From positions 4,588,001 to 4,652,000 of the forward strand of contig NZ_CP015163.1 in assembly GCF_003312875.1 (NCBI RefSeq): DNA of 64,000 nucleotides, read 5' to 3'. Positions 1 to 7,959 of this stretch are shown here, piece after piece (the first letter of the stretch is position 1; every line of letters begins with the position of its first letter). This DNA is from Amycolatopsis albispora. GTDB lineage: Bacteria > Actinomycetota > Actinomycetes > Mycobacteriales > Pseudonocardiaceae. The translations under genes and the position numbers were made by a program. Under the pieces are notes generated by a model. It worked only from the letters and a program-made list of their open reading frames with translations. It had not been told where the DNA came from and searched no databases.

Positions 1-105
1 CGCGACCACGCCGAGTACGTGGCGAAGCTGGGTGAGCGGTACTGGGCGGAGCTGGCCGTTGACGAAGCGCTCAGCCTGCCGGTGAACTACGGGCGGCGAC
101 GGTGA
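1..105 (+). CDS. CoA-transferase alpha subunit, C-terminal end (partial)
   Basis: An open frame runs from the first base to a TGA at 103-105 and gives the last 34 residues of a protein ending in VNYGRRR. Only the C-terminus is visible, so the product cannot be named from its own sequence. The next gene, 14 bases further on, is a class I CoA-transferase beta subunit, and alpha and beta subunits are normally adjacent in that order. I therefore infer a CoA-transferase alpha subunit. The frame has the same codon bias as the genes that follow. Confidence 0.6.
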   Translation, partial: RDHAEYVAKLGERYWAELAVDEALSLPVNYGRRR

Positions 106-119
106 CGGGAGAACACACG

Positions 120-878
120 ATGGACACGACCTCCTCCGAGCTGCTCTCGGTGGTCGCCTCCCGGGAGTTGGCCGGGAAGCACACGGTTTTCGCCGGGATC
201 GGCCTGCCCACGCTGGCCGCGTCGCTCGCCCACCTCACCGTCGCGCCGGACCTGGAGATCGTCTACGAGTCCGGGGTCTGCGGCGCGCACCCCTCGCACC
301 TGCCGGAAACGATCGCCGACGCCGTGCTGATCACCGGCGCCGAAGCGGTGTTGCCGATGCCCGCGTTGTTCGGCAACGTGCTGCAGGGCGGGCACATCGA
401 CGTGGGTTTCCTCGGCGCCGCGCAGATCGACCGGTGGGGCAACCTGAACTCGTCGGTGATCGGCGACTGGGCCAAGCCCGCGGTGCGCCTGCCCGGACCC
501 GGCGGCGCGATGGAGGTGATGGCCAACTCCGGCGAGGTCTTCGTGGTGATGCGCCGTCACGATCGAAGGTCCTTTGTGGACCAGCTGGACTTCTGCACCT
601 CCCCCGGCCCGGACCGCGCGCTGGCCGACGGCATCCGGCCGCTGGGCGCCGGCGTCACCCGGGTGATCACCGAACTCGGCATTCTCGCGCGTGCCGGGGC
701 GGGCGAGCCGCTCCGGCTGGTCGCCGTCCACCCCGGCGTTTCGGCCGACCAGGTGCGCGCGGCCACCGGCTGGGACCTGGACGTCGCGGACGACCTGACC
801 ACCATCGAACCCCCGGGCGAGGCCGAACTCCGGCGGCTGCGCGAAGAAGTCGACCCGGAGCGGGTTTACCTGCGCTGA
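120..878 (+). CDS. CoA-transferase, beta subunit (class I, glutaconate/3-oxoadipate type)
   Basis: A 252-residue protein that would move CoA between acids, together with the subunit encoded just upstream. The segment IVYESGVCG at about residues 45-53 sits where class I enzymes carry the catalytic glutamate of the (S)ENG motif, and the glycine-rich GGHIDVGFLGAAQIDRWGN stretch is typical of the beta fold. I chose ATG 120 because GGGAG lies 8 bases before it; a GTG at 102 overlaps the upstream stop but has no ribosome site. The first gene of a tight operon with a hydroxyacyl-CoA and an acyl-CoA dehydrogenase, so it probably activates a carboxylic acid for degradation. The substrate is unknown; an IpdB-like hydrolase is less likely because the glutamate is present. 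Confidence 0.8.
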   Translation: MDTTSSELLSVVASRELAGKHTVFAGIGLPTLAASLAHLTVAPDLEIVYESGVCGAHPSHLPETIADAVLITGAEAVLPMPALFGNVLQGGHIDVGFLGAAQIDRWGNLNSSVIGDWAKPAVRLPGPGGAMEVMANSGEVFVVMRRHDRRSFVDQLDFCTSPGPDRALADGIRPLGAGVTRVITELGILARAGAGEPLRLVAVHPGVSADQVRAATGWDLDVADDLTTIEPPGEAELRRLREEVDPERVYLR

Positions 879-887
879 GGAGCGAGC

Positions 888-2381
888 ATGCGGATCAGGA
901 TCATCGGCACCGGCGTGATGGGCCGCGGCATCGCGCAGTGGGCGGCGACCGCCGGGCACATCGCCGAACTCGCCGACGCCAGGCCCGAGGCGGTCGGTGA
1001 GGCCGTCGAGTTCGTCGGGCAGCTGCTCGACCGCGCGGTCACCAAGGGACGCATGACGGCCGCCGAGGCGGAGGCGGTGCGCGGCAGGCTGGTGCCGCTG
1101 GACTCGGTGTCGGCTCCCGGCGACCAGGGCGACCAGGTGGACCTGGTGATCGAGGCCGTCCGCGAGGACCTGGACACCAAGGCGGAGCTGTTCACCGCGC
1201 TGGAAAAGGTGCTGCCGCCCAGCACGATCTTCGCCACGAACACCTCCTCGATCCCGGTCACCCGGATCGCCGCGAAGCTGGCCGATCCGTCGAGGCTGGC
1301 CGGGCTGCACTTCTTCAACCCGGTGCCGTTGATGAAGATCGTCGAGGTGGTGCCGGGTGCGGCGACCCGCGCCGACATTCCCGGCACGCTGGCCGAGCTG
1401 GTGCGCGCGTCCGGCCACCGCGCGGTGGTGGTCGCCGACACCCCCGGCTTCCTGGTCAACCACGCGGGCCGCGGGCTGGTCACCGAGGCGTTCGCGTTGC
1501 TGGAGGACGCGGTCGCGGAGCCGGTGGTGCTCGACCGGATCGCGCGCGACGTGCTCGGCCTGCGGATGGGCCCGTTCGAGCTGATGGACCTGACCGGCCT
1601 CGACGTGACGGCCGCGGTGATGGAGTCGATCTGGACCGGGTTCCGGTATGCCGACCGGCTGCGGCCGTCCTTTCTCACGCCGAACCGGGTGGCCGCCGGG
1701 CTGCTCGGCCGCAAGAGCGGACGCGGGTTCTACGACCACAGCGCCGAACCGCCCGCCGAGGCACCGATCGCCGCCGCCGAGTGTCCACTGTGGATAGCCG
1801 GATCCGGGCCGGACGCCGACGCCCTGCGCGCGGCCCTGCCGGAGACGCCGAATCATCCCGAAGCCGTGATGCTCGTGCCGACCTGGGGCACCACGGTGTC
1901 CGCGGCCATCGCCGAGCACGGGCTGCCCGCCGAGCGCACTTTCGGCGTGGACCCGCTGTCGCTGAACACCCGTCGCCGCGTGCTGGCGGTGACCCCCGCG
2001 TCGGACCCGGCCGCGGTCCGGGCCGCCACCGGGGCGCTCGCCGTGCACGCGGACGCGGTGTCGGTGGTGCGTGACACGCCCGGCTCGGTCGCGCAACGCC
2101 TGCTCGCGTCGATCGTCTCCGTCGCCGCGTCGATCGCGGAACGGGCGCTGGCCACGCCCGACGACATCGACCTGGCCGTCACCACCGCGCTCGGTTACCC
2201 GGCCGGTCCGCTCGCCTGGGGTGACCGCATCGGCGTCGGCAGGCTGCTGGACCTCCAGGAACGACTGCACGAGCACACCGGCGACCCGCGTTACCGGCCG
2301 ACGCGCTGGCTGCGCGAACGCGCCGAGCTGGGCCTGCCGCTGACCGCACCCGCCTACCCGCTGGAGAAGGGCACACCATGA
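888..2381 (+). CDS. 3-hydroxyacyl-CoA dehydrogenase (PaaH/FadB-like)
   Basis: A 497-residue NAD-dependent dehydrogenase that would oxidise a 3-hydroxyacyl-CoA. The N-terminus has the Rossmann motif GTGVMGRGIA at residues 6-15, and the middle has TNTSSIPVTRIA and HFFNPVPLMKIVEVV, characteristic of the 3HCDH N-domain. Two copies of the C-terminal helical domain follow (about residues 180-285 and 395-490), which makes it longer than single-domain enzymes (about 285 residues) and like PaaH-type proteins. GAGGAG precedes ATG 888 by 5 bases. It lies 9 bases after the CoA-transferase and its stop overlaps the next start (ATGA), so the three genes are very likely co-transcribed. Confidence 0.9.
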   Translation: MRIRIIGTGVMGRGIAQWAATAGHIAELADARPEAVGEAVEFVGQLLDRAVTKGRMTAAEAEAVRGRLVPLDSVSAPGDQGDQVDLVIEAVREDLDTKAELFTALEKVLPPSTIFATNTSSIPVTRIAAKLADPSRLAGLHFFNPVPLMKIVEVVPGAATRADIPGTLAELVRASGHRAVVVADTPGFLVNHAGRGLVTEAFALLEDAVAEPVVLDRIARDVLGLRMGPFELMDLTGLDVTAAVMESIWTGFRYADRLRPSFLTPNRVAAGLLGRKSGRGFYDHSAEPPAEAPIAAAECPLWIAGSGPDADALRAALPETPNHPEAVMLVPTWGTTVSAAIAEHGLPAERTFGVDPLSLNTRRRVLAVTPASDPAAVRAATGALAVHADAVSVVRDTPGSVAQRLLASIVSVAASIAERALATPDDIDLAVTTALGYPAGPLAWGDRIGVGRLLDLQERLHEHTGDPRYRPTRWLRERAELGLPLTAPAYPLEKGTP

Positions 2382-3538
2382 TTTCACCGGAGTTCGGCCT
2401 GACCGAGACGCAGCGCGACATCCGCGCCATGGCCGCACGCTTCGTCGACGAGGAGATCGTGCCGAACGCACGGGAGTGGGACCGCGCCGAGCAGGTCGAT
2501 CGCGGCATCGTGAAACGCCTGGGGGAACTGGGTTTCCTCGGCCTGATGGTGCCGGAGTCCTACGGCGGGGTGGACGCGGACATGCTGTCCTACGTGCTGG
2601 TGACCGAGGAACTCGGGCGCGGTGACTCCGCGGTGCGCGGGATCGTGTCGGTGTCGCTCGGGCTGGTCACCAAAACCATCGTCACGCACGGCACGGACGA
2701 GCAGCGCGCGCAGTGGCTGCCCCGGCTGGTCAGCGGGGACGCGCTCGGCTGCTTCGCGCTCACCGAGCCCGGCACCGGCTCCGACGCGGCGTCGGTCAGC
2801 ACCCGCGCCACCCGCGACGGCGGTGACTGGCTGCTCGACGGCGGCAAGATGTTCATCACCAACGGCACCTGGGCGCAGGTGGCGCTGACCTTCGCCCGCA
2901 CCAGCGAGCGCGGGCTCACCGCGTTCCTGGTGCCCACCGACTCGCCCGGCCTGTCGATCAGGGAGATCCACGGCAAGCTCGGCCTCCGCGGTCAGGCCAC
3001 CGCGGAGCTGAGCTTCGACTCCGTGCGCGTGCCCGACTCCGCGCGGCTGGGCGAGGTGGACCGCGGGCTGGGCATCGCGCTCGGCGCGCTGTCCCGCGGC
3101 CGGGTCTCGGTGGCCGCGGGCGCGGTCGGGCTGGCGCAGGCCGCGGTGGACGCGGCCGTGCGCTACTCCACCGAACGCACCCAGTTCGGCCGGCCGATCG
3201 CGTCCTTCCAACTGGTGCAGGAACTGCTCGCGAATTCCACTGTGGACGTACGTGCGTCCCGGCTGCTCACCCACCACGTGGCGCGGATCGCGGACGCCGG
3301 GGTGTCGCCCAAGGACTACGCGACCGACGCGTCCATCGCGAAGTACCACGCGAGCGAGACCGCGGTGCGCGTCAGCAACAACTGCCTCCAGGTCTTCGGC
3401 GGGTACGGGTTCATCGACGAGTTCCCGGTGGGCAAGTACCTCCGTGACGCGCGGGTGCTGACCCTGTACGAAGGCACCAGCCAGGTGCAGAAGCTGCTGA
3501 TCGGCCGCGATCTCACCGGGATCAACGCACTGACGTGA
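2378..3538 (+). CDS. Acyl-CoA dehydrogenase
   Basis: A 386-residue FAD enzyme of the acyl-CoA dehydrogenase family, translationally coupled to the hydroxyacyl-CoA dehydrogenase by a 4-base ATGA overlap. Visible marks are the FAD-binding segment CFALTEPGTGSD near residue 125, the WLLDGGKMFITNG strand, RTQFGRPIASFQ in the C-terminal helices, and LTLYEGTSQVQK near residue 365, where the Glu of YEGT is the catalytic base in short- and medium-chain enzymes. Length is normal. Its substrate is probably the acid handled by the CoA-transferase. Its 3' end overlaps the convergent DUF1479 gene by 17 bases. Confidence 0.92.
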   Translation: MISPEFGLTETQRDIRAMAARFVDEEIVPNAREWDRAEQVDRGIVKRLGELGFLGLMVPESYGGVDADMLSYVLVTEELGRGDSAVRGIVSVSLGLVTKTIVTHGTDEQRAQWLPRLVSGDALGCFALTEPGTGSDAASVSTRATRDGGDWLLDGGKMFITNGTWAQVALTFARTSERGLTAFLVPTDSPGLSIREIHGKLGLRGQATAELSFDSVRVPDSARLGEVDRGLGIALGALSRGRVSVAAGAVGLAQAAVDAAVRYSTERTQFGRPIASFQLVQELLANSTVDVRASRLLTHHVARIADAGVSPKDYATDASIAKYHASETAVRVSNNCLQVFGGYGFIDEFPVGKYLRDARVLTLYEGTSQVQKLLIGRDLTGINALT

Positions 3539-4796
3539 GACCAAGGCCGCGCCTCCCGATCTCGTTCAGGTCCTCCGGCCGGAACCGGTCGGGCCAGTCG
3601 CGTTCGTAGTGCTCGCCGGGGAAATCGCTGGGGCTGGCCCCGGTGCGGAAGGCTTCGCGGACGGCGGCGGCGTAGGTCTCGTTGCGCGGGCACCACGGCG
3701 CGGCGGGGATGTACATGACGTTGCCCCAGCCACGCTGGTTGGTCACCGGCGCGACGCTGTGGATCAGGTCGCAGTGCCACCAGACCGAATCCCCGGCACG
3801 CACGTCGGGAATACCGGTCAGCGCCCGCATCAGCAGCGGGTGCCACCGCTCGTTCGCCGGGAAGACCTGGTTAACGGTGACGCCGCACATGTCGTCTTCG
3901 GGCACGTCCGGCAGCAGCGGGCGCAGCATCAGGTAGGCCATCGCGCCCGGGATCGGCACGGTGTGCAGCACGCCCTGGTCGTGGTCCATGTCGGACAGCG
4001 CGGTCCAGCCCTGGAAGGTGCGGAAGGCCGAGCACATGGTGCTGCCGGGGTACTGCGGCCCGGCGGTGCGGTGCGCGGCGTCCCACGGGTCGTACGACTC
4101 GACGCTGCCGTCGAACAGGTGGCGGAACGCCCGCTGGTACGACTCGGTCATCCAGAGGTCGAGCGTGCCGGGATCGAGGTGCGTGCCGAGGCCGCCGGAG
4201 TCGGCACCCTCGGGCCGCCGGCGGATCCGGTCCGGGTACAGCGAATCGCGGCCCGGCTCGAACCAGCGCACGCCGTCGGACTCGTGCTTCCACTGGCCGT
4301 TGAGGAAGGCCTGCACCCGCGCCATCCGCTCGCTCTGCCTGGCCTGCATCTGCGGAGGTGACCAGTAGATCGGGTAGATCTCGGGCTTGGAGCCGACGCT
4401 GCCGAAGAAGTCGTCGCCGGGGCCGCGGTAGTTCTCGAAGAACCCGTTGCCCTCCACGTAGTCGACGATCTCGCGGTCCCAGGTCAGCGCCTGCTCGCGG
4501 TCGAAATGCCCGCGCACGACCAGGCAACCGCGCCGCCGCAGCTTGGCCAGCTCGGCGGCGGGCACGGTGCCCGCGGCGATGTCGGCGTAGTCGATGACCG
4601 GCCAGACCTGTTCACCGCGCGCCTTGGCGGCGTCGATTTCCGCCACCTCTTCGCCGATCTTGGCCTCCACCACGGCAAAAACCTCTTCGACGCCGCGTCC
4701 GGACGCGGCGATGCTGGCCCGCAGGGCGGCTTTGATCTCGCGGATCGCGGCAGGCAGCTCGGCGGGCGGCTGCTCCCAGTGCGGCAGTCCGGTCAC
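3522..4796 (-). CDS. DUF1479 family protein (YbiU-like putative Fe(II)/2-oxoglutarate oxygenase)
   Basis: A 424-residue protein of the DUF1479 family, whose members are distant relatives of phytanoyl-CoA dioxygenases. THLDPGTLDLW at about residue 200 gives the HxD pair and WWHCDLIHSV at about residue 360 the distal histidine expected of a facial-triad iron site; the NGFFENYRGPGDDFFGS and YPIYWSPPQ stretches are characteristic of the family. I place the start at GTG 4796 with AGAGG 7 bases upstream, although the frame stays open further 5'. The substrate is unknown. It is transcribed away from the ROK regulator gene with a palindrome between them, so regulation by that ROK protein is plausible. 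Confidence 0.85.
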   Translation of the reverse strand: MTGLPHWEQPPAELPAAIREIKAALRASIAASGRGVEEVFAVVEAKIGEEVAEIDAAKARGEQVWPVIDYADIAAGTVPAAELAKLRRRGCLVVRGHFDREQALTWDREIVDYVEGNGFFENYRGPGDDFFGSVGSKPEIYPIYWSPPQMQARQSERMARVQAFLNGQWKHESDGVRWFEPGRDSLYPDRIRRRPEGADSGGLGTHLDPGTLDLWMTESYQRAFRHLFDGSVESYDPWDAAHRTAGPQYPGSTMCSAFRTFQGWTALSDMDHDQGVLHTVPIPGAMAYLMLRPLLPDVPEDDMCGVTVNQVFPANERWHPLLMRALTGIPDVRAGDSVWWHCDLIHSVAPVTNQRGWGNVMYIPAAPWCPRNETYAAAVREAFRTGASPSDFPGEHYERDWPDRFRPEDLNEIGRRGLGLTSVR

Positions 4797-4811
4797 CACG
4801 GCACCTCTTTC

Positions 4812-4826
4812 AAGGAAGGGTTCCTT
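4812..4826. promoter_or_regulatory. Inverted repeat between the DUF1479 and ROK genes
   Basis: AAGGAA GGG TTCCTT is a perfect 6+6 dyad, part of a longer imperfect one (CAAGGAA...TTCCTTACTTG). It lies 16 bases upstream of the DUF1479 start and 61 bases upstream of the ROK start, a position fitting an operator for the divergent pair. A related string, CAAGGCCCTTTACT, lies at about 4861-4874 beside the ROK start. Binding by the ROK protein is inferred. Confidence 0.45.
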
Positions 4827-4887
4827 ACTTGAAGACACGCTACCCCTGCCGCGGTTTCCAGGCAAGGCCCTTTACTAGAATGGGCGC

Positions 4888-5973
4888 GTGGACCCCGCCA
4901 AACCGTCGCTGGCGCTGGTGCGCGCGGTGACCGACGAGCAGGTGCTCCGGGCACTGATCCGCCACCGCCGGCTGACGCGTGCCGAGTTGGCCGCCGACAT
5001 CGGCATTTCCAAGCCCACCGCGGGGGAAAGCGTGCGGCGGCTGGCCGAACGCGGGCTGGTGGTGGACACCGGTGAGCACACCCCCGGCGGCCGTGGGCGG
5101 GGCCGGGTCGGCTCGTACTACGCGCTGTCGGTCAACATCGGCTCGGCGATGGCGGTCAGCATCGCGCCGGAGGGCGTGGTCGCCGAGGGCGTCGACGTCT
5201 ACGGCACCACGGTCGTGCGAGACCACCAGGAACTCGGCAGACCTGCGCGGCAGTCACAGGTGGCCGCCGCGCTCCGGGACGCCGCCACCGAGGTGGCCCT
5301 CACCAGGCCGGTGCGGCTGGCCGTGGTCAGCGCGGCCGATCCGGTCGACCGCGCCACCGGCAGGCTGGTGCACCTGCCCGACGCGCCGTTCCTGGTCGGC
5401 GACCTGGACCCGGTGACGATACTGGCGCCGTACGTGGTCGGCCGGGTACTCGTCGACAACGACGTGAACTGGGCCGCCAAGGCGGAACGGGACCACGCCG
5501 GGCCGGATTTTGCCTACCTGCACCTTGGGGAAGGTCTCGGCGCGGCCGTCGTCAGCGACGGTGAGGTCCGGCGCGGGAGCACCGGGCTGGCCGGCGAAGT
5601 CGCCTACTTGCTGACCACCGGGCCGTCCGGGGAAGCCGTGCGGTTCATCGACCTGTTCGCCCAGCTCGAGCTGCGGCAGCCCGGCTCGACCGCGATCGAC
5701 GTCGAGCGGCTGCTGGAGCGCTGCGCCGACGCGGACACCCGGCGCGTCCTGGGCCAGGCGGTCGGCGGGGTGATCGCCGCGCTGGCCGCCATCTGCGATC
5801 CGGACCGCGTCATCGTCGGCGGCTCGTGGGGCCCGGAACTCCTGGACGACATCCCGTCCCCGATGCCGCGGCAACCCGTGCTCCAGGCCGCCACGCAAAC
5901 CACCGAACCCGGCTTGACCGGCGCACGCGCCGAGGCGCTTTCACTGCTGGCCGAGGCCATCGCCACCGGTTAA
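4888..5973 (+). CDS. ROK family transcriptional regulator
   Basis: A 361-residue regulator. The N-terminal winged helix (about residues 15-75, LTRAELAADIGISKPTAGES) is followed by an ROK sugar-kinase-like fold with DNDVNWAAKAE, YLHLGEGLGAAVV and GSTGLAGEVAYL. The Cys-rich zinc motif of classic ROK proteins (CxCGxxGCxE) is missing where it would follow GEVAYL, so either it does not bind zinc or it no longer senses a sugar in the usual way. GTG 4888 is the start. Its divergent position next to the DUF1479 gene suggests local control. The 3' end overlaps the convergent glycosyltransferase gene by 33 bases. Confidence 0.88.
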   Translation: MDPAKPSLALVRAVTDEQVLRALIRHRRLTRAELAADIGISKPTAGESVRRLAERGLVVDTGEHTPGGRGRGRVGSYYALSVNIGSAMAVSIAPEGVVAEGVDVYGTTVVRDHQELGRPARQSQVAAALRDAATEVALTRPVRLAVVSAADPVDRATGRLVHLPDAPFLVGDLDPVTILAPYVVGRVLVDNDVNWAAKAERDHAGPDFAYLHLGEGLGAAVVSDGEVRRGSTGLAGEVAYLLTTGPSGEAVRFIDLFAQLELRQPGSTAIDVERLLERCADADTRRVLGQAVGGVIAALAAICDPDRVIVGGSWGPELLDDIPSPMPRQPVLQAATQTTEPGLTGARAEALSLLAEAIATG

Positions 5974-7080
5974 CCGCTCGAGCACCGCCACCGGCGGCGG
6001 CATCGCGGCGATCTCGGCCGCCAGTACGCCCGCCGCCGCTCGATAGGCCGGATTTCTTCGCACCCGGCCAAGAGCGGCTCGAACCGCGTCCGGTGACGGT
6101 TCGGCGACCACCCCGGCACCCGCGTCGGCGACCTGGGCCGCCGTGTCGAACTGGTCGGTGGCCAGCGGAGTGAGCACGAGGGGCTTGCCGTGCGCGAGCG
6201 CGCCGAGAACGGTGCCCGCGCCCGCGTGGCAGACCACCACTTCGGCGTGCGGCAGCACCCGTTCCTGCGGCAGGAAGTGCGTGATCCGGACGTGGCCGGG
6301 CTGGGTGCCGAAGCGGTCGAGGTCGCCGTCGCGGCCGATGGTGGCGACAACGTCCACCCCGGCGTCGCGCACCCCTCCGATCATGGCTTCGAGCACGCCC
6401 GGCTTGGTGTTGTGCGCCGTGCCCGCGGTGACGTAGACAACCGGCGCGGGGTATGGCCGCTCCCCCTCGACCGGGAGCATTCCGTCGGGACGCACGGGCC
6501 AGCGATTCGGCAGGTCCCATTCGACTCCTGCCGGGCGCAGTCCGCCGGGCCAGATGTCGAGGTACGGCACGTTGTCGCGACTGGGCAAGCCGCCCGGCTC
6601 GAAGCGGCGCACCAGTTCGTCGACCACCGCCCAGCCGCCCGCCATCACCGCGGCGGACTTCGGCGGGCCGATCGCGTGCACGGCGAACGGCACGCCGGTC
6701 ACCACCGCGGCGGCCACCGCGGCGAACTCCCCGCTGGCCGCGACCACCAGTTCCGGCCGCCAGTCGCGGAAGAACGCCAGCATGTCGTCGAGCCTTCCGC
6801 CCGCGCCCGCTTCCGCCATCACGGTGACCACGAAGGCCAGCTTTTCCTCGGCGGACATCACGGCGAGTTCGGCGGGCGAATACCGGCCCCACGGCTGGGG
6901 ACCGGCCGCCGCCGCGCCCACCGCGACACCGTGCAGGCCCGCAGCCTCCAGGTGGCCGACCGCGCCGGGGCCGGTGACAAAAACCGTTGCGTGGCCCAGA
7001 TCGCGTGCCGCCGTGGCAAGCGGCAGCAGCGGCGCGATGTGGCTGTACCCGGCACCCGCGGAGAAGAGCAGACGCATCAT
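5941..7080 (-). CDS. GT1 family glycosyltransferase (macrolide-glycosyltransferase-like)
   Basis: A 379-residue GT-B enzyme. The N-terminus (RLLFSAGAGYSHIAPLLPLATAA) is the acceptor-domain opening of UGT/EryCIII-type proteins, and the C-terminal donor site shows CHAGAGTVLGALAHGKPLVLTPLATDQFDTA, with the HxGAGT loop and a terminal DQ pair that contact the nucleotide sugar. It probably glycosylates a small hydrophobic acceptor, either for natural product tailoring or for detoxification. ATG 7080 and ATG 7077 are adjacent; there is no strong ribosome site, so either may be used. No sugar-nucleotide or scaffold genes lie nearby. It starts just beyond a long hairpin that separates it from the upstream gene. 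Confidence 0.88.
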   Translation of the reverse strand: MMRLLFSAGAGYSHIAPLLPLATAARDLGHATVFVTGPGAVGHLEAAGLHGVAVGAAAAGPQPWGRYSPAELAVMSAEEKLAFVVTVMAEAGAGGRLDDMLAFFRDWRPELVVAASGEFAAVAAAVVTGVPFAVHAIGPPKSAAVMAGGWAVVDELVRRFEPGGLPSRDNVPYLDIWPGGLRPAGVEWDLPNRWPVRPDGMLPVEGERPYPAPVVYVTAGTAHNTKPGVLEAMIGGVRDAGVDVVATIGRDGDLDRFGTQPGHVRITHFLPQERVLPHAEVVVCHAGAGTVLGALAHGKPLVLTPLATDQFDTAAQVADAGAGVVAEPSPDAVRAALGRVRRNPAYRAAAGVLAAEIAAMPPPVAVLERLTGGDGLGQQ

Positions 7081-7100
7081 CACACCGTAGCGGCGGCGGC

Positions 7101-7157
7101 GTGCAATGAATGTGGCTTTCCTTGCGCCAGCCGCTATGAAAGCCACATTCATTGCAC
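7101..7157. terminator. Perfect 20-bp inverted repeat (hairpin)
   Basis: Arms GTGCAATGAATGTGGCTTTC (7101-7120) and its exact reverse complement (7138-7157) flank a 17-base loop. The arms are AT-richer than the surroundings. It lies 11 bases beyond the stop of the DUF4287 gene and 21 bases before the glycosyltransferase start, both on the minus strand, so a terminator is the simplest role. The core AAAGCCACATTC recurs at 33053-33064, which suggests a dispersed genomic repeat family. Confidence 0.7.
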
Positions 7158-7167
7158 GAGGCTCGGG

Positions 7168-7455
7168 TCAGGGGCGGTTTCGTTTTCCGTCCAGCCAGAG
7201 GGTGTCGGATTCGTCGCGGTGTGGGCCGCTGCTTCCGACGTGCTTCGCGCTGATCTTCGGGCCTTTCTTGATCACGTGCACCAGTGCCATCGCGTGCCCG
7301 CGGCCGAGGCCGTGGTCCTGCTTGAGCCAGTCGACGATCACCCCCGCCTTGGTGCCCGGATCGTCGAACCCGCGCTCGGCCGCCAGCGCGAGGAACTCAC
7401 GCGGCGTCAGCCCGGTCTTGTCCTCGATCGCGTCGAGATAAGCCTGGAAGGACAT
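7168..7455 (-). CDS. DUF4287 domain protein
   Basis: A 95-residue small protein beginning MSFQAYLDAIEDKTGLTPREF and continuing through DWLKQDHGLGRGHAMAL, the hallmark of the DUF4287 helical domain. GGAGG lies 5 bases before ATG 7455, and that ATG shares its first base with the stop of the cupin gene (TGATG), so the two are translationally coupled. The biochemical function of the family is not established. The C-terminal tail is basic. Confidence 0.85.
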   Translation of the reverse strand: MSFQAYLDAIEDKTGLTPREFLALAAERGFDDPGTKAGVIVDWLKQDHGLGRGHAMALVHVIKKGPKISAKHVGSSGPHRDESDTLWLDGKRNRP

Positions 7456-7826
7456 CAGAACCTCCGGAAGGTCGCGCCGGCTTCGGCGTCGTCGAGGAAT
7501 TCCTGCTGGATGCGGGGTGAGGCGTGGATGCACATCATCTTCAGCGGCTCCGGCCCGACCGCGCGGAACGCGTGCGGGGTACCGGCGCTGACCACCACCA
7601 CATCACCCTCGGTGACCGTCGCCTCGCCGTCGGCGCTGCGGATGAGCGCGCTGCCCGCGAGCACCACCCAGGTCTCCGAGTACGGGTGCACGTGGACGCC
7701 CGGCCCCTGCCCCTCGGTGTTGTGCACGTGGAAGAACGAGATGCCGGACCCGTAGGCCTCCCCCTCGAACCTCGCGGTGCGCCCGCTGCCGATGCGGAGG
7801 TCGTCCTCCTTGGCGATGACCAGCAT
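7455..7826 (-). CDS. Cupin domain protein
   Basis: A 123-residue single-cupin protein. Motif 1 is GPGVHVHPYSETWVVLAG (about residues 45-62), supplying two His and a Glu, and motif 2 is GTPHAFRAVGPEPL (about residues 82-95), supplying the final His, so a metal site is complete. The role is unknown; small cupins of this kind bind ligands or act on small molecules. A GGAG site precedes ATG 7826 and the frame extends further upstream without support. It is coupled to the DUF4287 gene and divergent from the LuxR-ATPase gene, 133 bases away. Confidence 0.85.
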   Translation of the reverse strand: MLVIAKEDDLRIGSGRTARFEGEAYGSGISFFHVHNTEGQGPGVHVHPYSETWVVLAGSALIRSADGEATVTEGDVVVVSAGTPHAFRAVGPEPLKMMCIHASPRIQQEFLDDAEAGATFRRF

Positions 7827-7959
7827 TTCCGTGCTCCGTTCCCGCTGTTGTGGTGATGGGCACCATCCTGCGGCCGGCACCGCGGCCCGGGCATCCGTGC
7901 TGACCACGGAACCGGCCACGGAGATCGAGCACGGACACCCGTTCGGGCAGACTGTGCCC

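Noticed and set aside
120..878. Steroid ring-cleaving hydrolase subunit IpdB
   Set aside because: A glutamate is present in the ESG motif, which suits a transferase; no steroid genes are nearby.
87..2471. Very long minus-strand open frames antisense to the first operon
   Set aside because: They mirror the plus-strand genes, have Arg/Gly/His-rich composition and no domain; they come from GC-rich codon bias.
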